Origin: a virus
Length of the DNA: 25,749 bases
Virus record (IMG/VR): IMGVR_UViG_3300042141_000168
Coordinates: 1 to 25,749 of that record
Reading direction: 5' to 3' (one strand)
In this document: piece by piece, positions 21,796-25,749 of the stretch
How positions within the stretch are numbered: the stretch's first letter is position 1
Layout: the number at the start of each line of letters is the position of its first letter
Made by a program: the position numbers and the translations under genes
Notes under the pieces: generated by a model
What the model saw: the letters and a program-made list of their open reading frames with translations, nothing else
The model's database searches: none
What the model was told of the DNA's origin: nothing

Positions 21796-23271
21796 ATGCC
21801 TATAGGATCAATCGAACTTTCAAATCGGAATGTAGCGCCCGCTCCCCCATTAGCTGGTAAAAAACTTTTTTTAAACGCTAGTGGTGATTTAAAACTCCTC
21901 GCACCAGACGGCAGCGTGACTGCGATTGGCGGCGGGTCAGGGGGAAGTGGCACTGACGGTCGTGAAGTGGAGTTCCAAAAAAGCGCTACTCACATTCAAT
22001 GGCGGTATGTAGGCGATCTCACATGGACCGATCTGGTTGCGCTGAACGATCTAAAAGGCGCGAACGGAAACGACGGAGCGGCGGGGGCTGACGGAAGTGA
22101 AGTAGAGCTTCAAAAAAGCGCTACTCACATTCAATGGCGGTATGTCGGCGGAACCTCATGGACTAACCTTGTTGCGCTGAACGATCTGAAGGGCTCTGAC
22201 GGGGCTGATGGAAGTGACGGAGCTGCCGGGGCTGACGGAAGTGAAATAGAGCTTCAAAAGGGAACGACTCATATCCAGTGGCGGTATGTCGGCGGCACTA
22301 CATGGACCAATCTGGTTCTGCTGGATGATCTAAAGGGCGCTGCGGGGGCTAACGGAGTCAATGGTCGCGGGTATAACCTCACATTTACTTCTCTTAATAT
22401 AGATGTATCAATGGGGGGTAAAACACTTATCTTGGGTAGTATGGCCCAACCCAGCAATTCGCCTAATATGGTCGCTGCGCTTGCAGCGGCTTATTCTACT
22501 GGTAATCGAGTTAGGTTGTCCGCAAACTCAAGCACTTGGATAGAGGGGCAAATGACAATAATCTCGCCTTCAGGGATGTATGGGTGGGGGCTAACTGTCA
22601 CAAAAATATCCGGCAGCGGAACTTACTCGACTTGGAATGTTTCGATTGCTGGAGAGCCGGGGTTGGACGGCGGCGTGACGAGCTACGCCGACCTCACTAA
22701 TGTCCCGAGCACATTTGCTCCCAGCTCGCACCCGCACGCCATCGGAGATGTCACCGGGCTCCAAACCGCCCTCGACGACAAACAAGCCGCAGGCAGCTAC
22801 GCCACGCTGGTCGGCGGCGTCGTGCCAGCCTCGCAGTTGCCGAGCTTCGTCGACGATGTCGTCGAGTTCGCAAACCTCGCCGCATTCCCAGCCACCGGAG
22901 AGAGCGGCAAGCTCTATGTAGCGCTTAACACTGGCAAGGCCTACCGCTGGAGCGGCTCCACCTACATCGAAATTGTCGCCGCTCCCGGCTCGACCGACGC
23001 AGTGCCGGAAGGCTCCGTAAACAAATACTACACCGACGCACGCGCAGCCGCAGCCGCCCCAGTGCAAAAAGTCGCCGGTCGCACGGGCGAAATCGTCATT
23101 GGCATCAGCGATGTCACAAATCTCCAGACATCCCTCGACGCCAAACAAATCAAAACCGTCTACGCCGATTCCGCCCCCTCGCACGCAGCCGGGCTCGAGT
23201 GGGTGGATACCACCGAGCTTCGCGCCTACCGCAGCTATAACAACCAATGGGTTGAAATCGACCGCGCTTAA
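21796..23271 (+). CDS. Collagen-like and repeat-containing fibre protein
   Basis: 491 residues. The start ATG 21796 has GGAG six bases upstream and is preferred over the GTG at 21757, which lies in the stem-loop. An N-terminal segment ends in a Gly/Ser linker. Three copies of a module follow (GREVEFQKSATHIQWRYVG type, ending DLxxLNDLKG) separated by short collagen-like Gly-X-Y stretches (GANGNDGAAGADG). A beta-rich middle region comes next. The C-terminal third has motifs common in phage fibres: GVTSYADLTNVPSTF, SGKLYVALNTGKAYRWSG and VPEGSVNKYYTDARA. The last 35 residues resemble the N-terminal domain of the next gene. Probably a trimeric fibre on the virion, either tail or capsid. Confidence 0.82.
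   Translation: MPIGSIELSNRNVAPAPPLAGKKLFLNASGDLKLLAPDGSVTAIGGGSGGSGTDGREVEFQKSATHIQWRYVGDLTWTDLVALNDLKGANGNDGAAGADGSEVELQKSATHIQWRYVGGTSWTNLVALNDLKGSDGADGSDGAAGADGSEIELQKGTTHIQWRYVGGTTWTNLVLLDDLKGAAGANGVNGRGYNLTFTSLNIDVSMGGKTLILGSMAQPSNSPNMVAALAAAYSTGNRVRLSANSSTWIEGQMTIISPSGMYGWGLTVTKISGSGTYSTWNVSIAGEPGLDGGVTSYADLTNVPSTFAPSSHPHAIGDVTGLQTALDDKQAAGSYATLVGGVVPASQLPSFVDDVVEFANLAAFPATGESGKLYVALNTGKAYRWSGSTYIEIVAAPGSTDAVPEGSVNKYYTDARAAAAAPVQKVAGRTGEIVIGISDVTNLQTSLDAKQIKTVYADSAPSHAAGLEWVDTTELRAYRSYNNQWVEIDRA
21964..22341 (+). repeat. Three tandem coding repeats in the first fibre gene
   Basis: Copies begin near 21964, 22099 and 22243 (spacing 135 and 144 bp). Each encodes E-V-E-x-Q-K-S-x-T-H-I-Q-W-R-Y-V-G, then a W-T-x-L segment. 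The first two share a run of identical bases over the ATHIQWRYV codons, so duplication looks recent; the third has diverged. Confidence 0.85.
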
Positions 23272-23277
23272 AGTTTT

Positions 23278-25218
23278 ATGGCACTTGTTTTCCCAAACAA
23301 CCCGACAGTTGGGCAGACGCACACCAATGCCGGACGCGCATGGCAGTGGACAGGGTCTCGCTGGCAACGCTTTGACCTGGCTGGTGTAATGGTTTCGGAT
23401 ACAGCCCCAACTAACCCCGTCCCCGGAATGCGCTGGATTCACGAAGACCAAGGCCGCGCTTACGAGTATCTTGATGACACATGGGTCGAACTCGGCGGCG
23501 GTGGCGGCGGCTCTGGCGGCGGCGTGACCAGTTACAATCAACTGACAGACAAGCCAACGCTGGGGACTGCCGCCGCAACCGATGCTACGGCTTACGCCAC
23601 GGCTTCGCAGGGGGCGAAAGCCGATTCTGCTCTCCAAGCGTCTGCACTCACGCCATACCGCACTTCAGCGGCTCAAGACCTAATCGATGCTGGCAAAGCC
23701 TCTTTAACCCACGATCACGACAGCCGCTACTATACCGAGGCGGAAATCGACACCAAGCTCGCTGCAAAGCAAGATGCTGGGAGTTACGCCACAGCCGCGC
23801 AAGGTGTTAAAGCTGATTCTGCGTTGCAAGCCTCTGCCCTCACTCCTTACCGCACAAGTGCCGCTCAAGACACGATCGACGCGGGCAAAGCGGCTTCCAG
23901 CCACACTCACCCGCTCAGCCAACTCACTCAAAGCGGAGCGACCACAAACCAAGTCCCGACTTGGAACGGCACAGCATGGGTTCCTTCGACACCTGCAAGC
24001 GGTGGGGGTAATTTTGTTGTGAACGGGGGCGGTGTCGCTTCGATACAAATGGTGTCGAGTGAGCCAAATTCTCCGACAACAAACACGCTTTACGCTGTTG
24101 TTCCACCAAGCGGAGTAAATAATGAACTTTGGCTTGGGGTGGATAGGATTTTCCCTGCTGCCCCTTCAATTCCTAATTGGATGAATGTCGGGCCAACTCA
24201 CTGGAGTTCGTATCAGTATTGGATACGCAGAACAACAAAAACGGCCTCCGTTGCAAACACGGTTTTTACGCCTTCCGTAAATTTTAATGGTTTTATTGGT
24301 GGAGTGCTGATGACGGATGGCAGGGTATTCTGTATCCCTCATACAGCCACTTCAGCAGCCATATACAACCCAAATACCGACACAATTTCTACAATTCCCT
24401 TTTGGTCAAACCCTTATTTTTCAGGCGGCGTGTTGCTTCGCGATGGAAGGGTTTTTTGCATTCCTTCTTATGGTGGAACAGCAAGAATCTACAACCCTGC
24501 GAATGATACAATAACGGATGTAAACGGTTTTCCGGGCGGAAACCATATTTCAGGCGGGGTTGTGCTTTCTGATGGTAGAGTGTTTTGTGTGCCGAATTTT
24601 GGAACTACAGCCCGAATCTACGACCCAACTACGAACACCATCACAACGCCGAATGGCACATACCCAACAGGCCAGCCCTTTTCTAATGGAGTTCTACTCC
24701 CTGATGGGCGAGTGTTTTGCGTTCCTTTCAATAGCACCACGGCAAGAATCTACGACCCAATTACAGATACGGTCACTACTCCAAACGGCACATACCCCGG
24801 CAGTAAGGCTTTTACAGGAGGTGTTTTACTCCCTGATGGGCGAGTGTTTTGCGTTCCAGCAAATAGTGTAACTCCAAGAATCTACGACCCTGCCACGGAT
24901 ACACTCACAACGCCAAATGTAAATATAGGTGGATCGGAAGCGTTTTTTGGAGCTGTGCTTTTGCCAAATGGGAATGTTTTTTGCGTCCCTCGCATGGTGA
25001 GTTCGGCAGCAATTTACAACCCCGCGAACAACCAAGTTAGCTATACAGAAAGCCTTGGCGAAGAACAAAACGGATATAACCGTTTTTTCGGAGGAGTTTT
25101 ACTTTTAGACGGTAGAGTATTTTGTGTCCCTAAAAGTAATTCTACTGCGAGAATTTACGGAGGAGGGCAAGCGTTTAATCAAAATATAGCATTATCAAGT
25201 TACTACAATAAGATATGA
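23278..25218 (+). CDS. Fibre protein with a Kelch-like beta-propeller tip
   Basis: 646 residues. The N-terminal domain (1-70: [20 protein letters not shown], then [20 protein letters not shown]) is the anchor type found in many phage fibres. Next come a Gly-rich hinge, two copies of a helical-looking module ([20 protein letters not shown]), and a spacer ([20 protein letters not shown]). The C-terminal part carries seven consecutive repeats of about 44 residues, each with F-x-G-G-V-L-L-x-D-G-R-V-F-C-[IV]-P, then A-R-I-Y-[ND]-P. This is the signature of a galactose-oxidase/Kelch-like propeller, with one Cys per blade. The gene ends in an ATGA overlap with the next fibre gene. The propeller is a candidate receptor-binding tip. 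Confidence 0.85.
   Translation: MALVFPNNPTVGQTHTNAGRAWQWTGSRWQRFDLAGVMVSDTAPTNPVPGMRWIHEDQGRAYEYLDDTWVELGGGGGGSGGGVTSYNQLTDKPTLGTAAATDATAYATASQGAKADSALQASALTPYRTSAAQDLIDAGKASLTHDHDSRYYTEAEIDTKLAAKQDAGSYATAAQGVKADSALQASALTPYRTSAAQDTIDAGKAASSHTHPLSQLTQSGATTNQVPTWNGTAWVPSTPASGGGNFVVNGGGVASIQMVSSEPNSPTTNTLYAVVPPSGVNNELWLGVDRIFPAAPSIPNWMNVGPTHWSSYQYWIRRTTKTASVANTVFTPSVNFNGFIGGVLMTDGRVFCIPHTATSAAIYNPNTDTISTIPFWSNPYFSGGVLLRDGRVFCIPSYGGTARIYNPANDTITDVNGFPGGNHISGGVVLSDGRVFCVPNFGTTARIYDPTTNTITTPNGTYPTGQPFSNGVLLPDGRVFCVPFNSTTARIYDPITDTVTTPNGTYPGSKAFTGGVLLPDGRVFCVPANSVTPRIYDPATDTLTTPNVNIGGSEAFFGAVLLPNGNVFCVPRMVSSAAIYNPANNQVSYTESLGEEQNGYNRFFGGVLLLDGRVFCVPKSNSTARIYGGGQAFNQNIALSSYYNKI
23614..23892 (+). repeat. 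Duplicated 87-bp module in the second fibre gene
   Basis: Copies at 23614-23700 and 23806-23892 encode [20 protein letters not shown] followed by D-x-I-D-A-G-K-A. The copies differ at many third positions, so the protein repeat is older than the DNA repeats elsewhere in the gene. Confidence 0.85.
23899..24008 (+). repeat. 110-bp direct repeat, copy 1 (second fibre gene)
   Basis: Nearly identical to 25413-25522 in the next gene, offset 1514 bp, including a central block of about 50 bases without differences. It encodes [19 protein letters not shown] and the following [16 protein letters not shown]. The reading frame matches in both copies. Confidence 0.9.
24298..25149 (+). repeat. Seven-fold coding repeat (beta-propeller blades)
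   Basis: The Gly-Gly at the start of each blade lies at 24298, 24424, 24553, 24685, 24817, 24949 and 25090, spacing 126, 129, 132, 132, 132 and 141 bp. Blades 4 and 5 share long identical stretches around the [11 protein letters not shown] codons. The near-constant period and DNA similarity suggest growth by tandem duplication. Confidence 0.9.
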
Positions 25219-25749
25219 TTAACTTTCCTGACTCGCCAACTCTTAACCAAACCTTTACCTCCTCTGGGAAAACTTGGCAGTGGAACGGCTTAGCTTGGCA
25301 AGCCGAAGGAGGCTCCGGTGGCGGCGGTGGCGCACCCACCGCTCACGCCAGCACACACGCCACAGGTGGTCTTGATCCGCTAACTCCCGCGCAGATTGGT
25401 GCGGCAGCGTCAAGCCACACCCACCCTCTCAGCCAACTCACTCAAAGCGGAGCGACCACAAACCAAGTCCCGACTTGGAACGGGACGGCGTGGGTTCCTT
25501 CGACCCCTGCAAGCGGTGGGGGGGCGAAGTCCCCGCAAATTGACAGATTCGTAGGTTCTGGCACATGGACAAAACCAGTAGGCGCAAAACAAGTTTTATT
25601 TGAATGCGTTGCAGGCGGTGGCGGTGGTGGTGCTGGAATAAAAGTTGCTGCTGCTACAATTTCTTCTGGCGGTGCTGCTGGAGGTTCTGGTGGATATTCC
25701 CGCGCAACAATCAATGCTGCTGATTTAACAGATGCTACCTATACAGTAA
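25215..25749 (+). CDS. Third fibre protein, glycine-rich (partial, cut by window end)
   Basis: Starts at ATG 25215, overlapping the TGA of the previous gene, and stays open for 178 codons to the window edge. The N-terminus ([19 protein letters not shown], then QWNGLAWQ) is a short version of the anchor domain in the previous fibre. A Gly-rich hinge and the same [19 protein letters not shown] spacer follow. Downstream is [20 protein letters not shown], then E-C-V-A and a poly-Gly stretch, typical of the glycine-rich tip domains of phage fibres. It is therefore a paralogue of the previous gene with a different tip. Its end, and any further tips, lie outside the window. Confidence 0.85.
   Translation, partial: MINFPDSPTLNQTFTSSGKTWQWNGLAWQAEGGSGGGGGAPTAHASTHATGGLDPLTPAQIGAAASSHTHPLSQLTQSGATTNQVPTWNGTAWVPSTPASGGGAKSPQIDRFVGSGTWTKPVGAKQVLFECVAGGGGGGAGIKVAAATISSGGAAGGSGGYSRATINAADLTDATYTV
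25413..25522 (+). repeat. 110-bp direct repeat, copy 2 (third fibre gene)
   Basis: Partner of 23899-24008. The differences are mostly silent or near the ends. Recombination between the two would fuse the N-terminus of the second fibre to the glycine-rich tip of the third, in frame, deleting the propeller. Confidence 0.9.

Noticed and set aside
21964-22341. CRISPR-like array
   Set aside because: The repeats are within an open fibre gene, are long and coding, and the intervening parts encode collagen-like spacers rather than unique spacers.
22591-23637. Leftward frame of 348 codons antisense to two fibre genes
   Set aside because: It crosses the gene boundary of two well-supported fibres. The composition (Cys, Gly, Val-rich) reflects complementary GC-rich codons.

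Overview
The window is part of a tailed bacteriophage (Caudoviricetes) genome, or of a prophage or metagenomic phage contig. The evidence is a complete packaging and head block (large terminase, portal, scaffold, major capsid), a phage-style replication block (family A DNA polymerase, PrimPol-SF3 helicase, helicase-nuclease fusion, RuvC-like nuclease) and a tyrosine integrase with small DNA-binding regulators, which together imply a temperate lifestyle. Base composition looks moderately GC-rich with AT-rich islands. The host cannot be fixed from the sequence. The integrase active-site style (NALRH, then a Tyr followed by an EEAEAWF-like tail) reminds me of integrases from Verrucomicrobiota-like bacteria, but this is a weak inference.

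Layout. (1) 1-656 is non-coding: several hairpins at 1-157, then a roughly 300-bp array of TAGGGAAC-type octamers in two inverted arms around an AT-rich side segment. This is the best candidate for a replication origin or a master operator. A hairpin plus T-run at 590-629 ends the leftward operon. (2) 657-14246 is a long leftward block of about 20 genes, many joined by 4-bp stop/start overlaps. In transcription order it holds integrase, tandem ribbon-helix-helix protein, excisionase-like HTH, RuvC-like nuclease, SF2 helicase fused to a Cas4/AddB-type nuclease, an unassigned 252-residue protein, a small ORF, DNA polymerase, a small ORF, PrimPol-helicase, a frameshifted ORF at an 11-C run, a DUF6378-like protein, an XRE HTH, a zinc ribbon, a coiled-coil protein, an ECF-like sigma factor and three unknowns. 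(3) 14247-14481 is the divergent control region, with operator-like repeats and a tRNA-3'-end-like segment that could be attP. (4) 14482-25749 is the rightward structural block: terminase, portal, a small protein, scaffold, a strong promoter with a structured leader, major capsid protein, then three consecutive fibre-type genes. The second fibre carries a seven-repeat beta-propeller-like tip. The third is cut by the window end.

How it fits together. Integrase, RHH and excisionase-like proteins would manage lysogeny. The PrimPol-helicase, Pol A, helicase-nuclease and RuvC-like protein form a self-contained replication and recombination set. The sigma-like factor and XRE protein are candidates for timing the switch to the rightward late genes. 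The fibre genes follow the capsid gene directly, with no connector or tail genes between, so some may be capsid fibres. They share modules and long direct repeats that would allow in-frame exchange of receptor-binding tips. No lysis, tail-tube or tape-measure genes are seen here.
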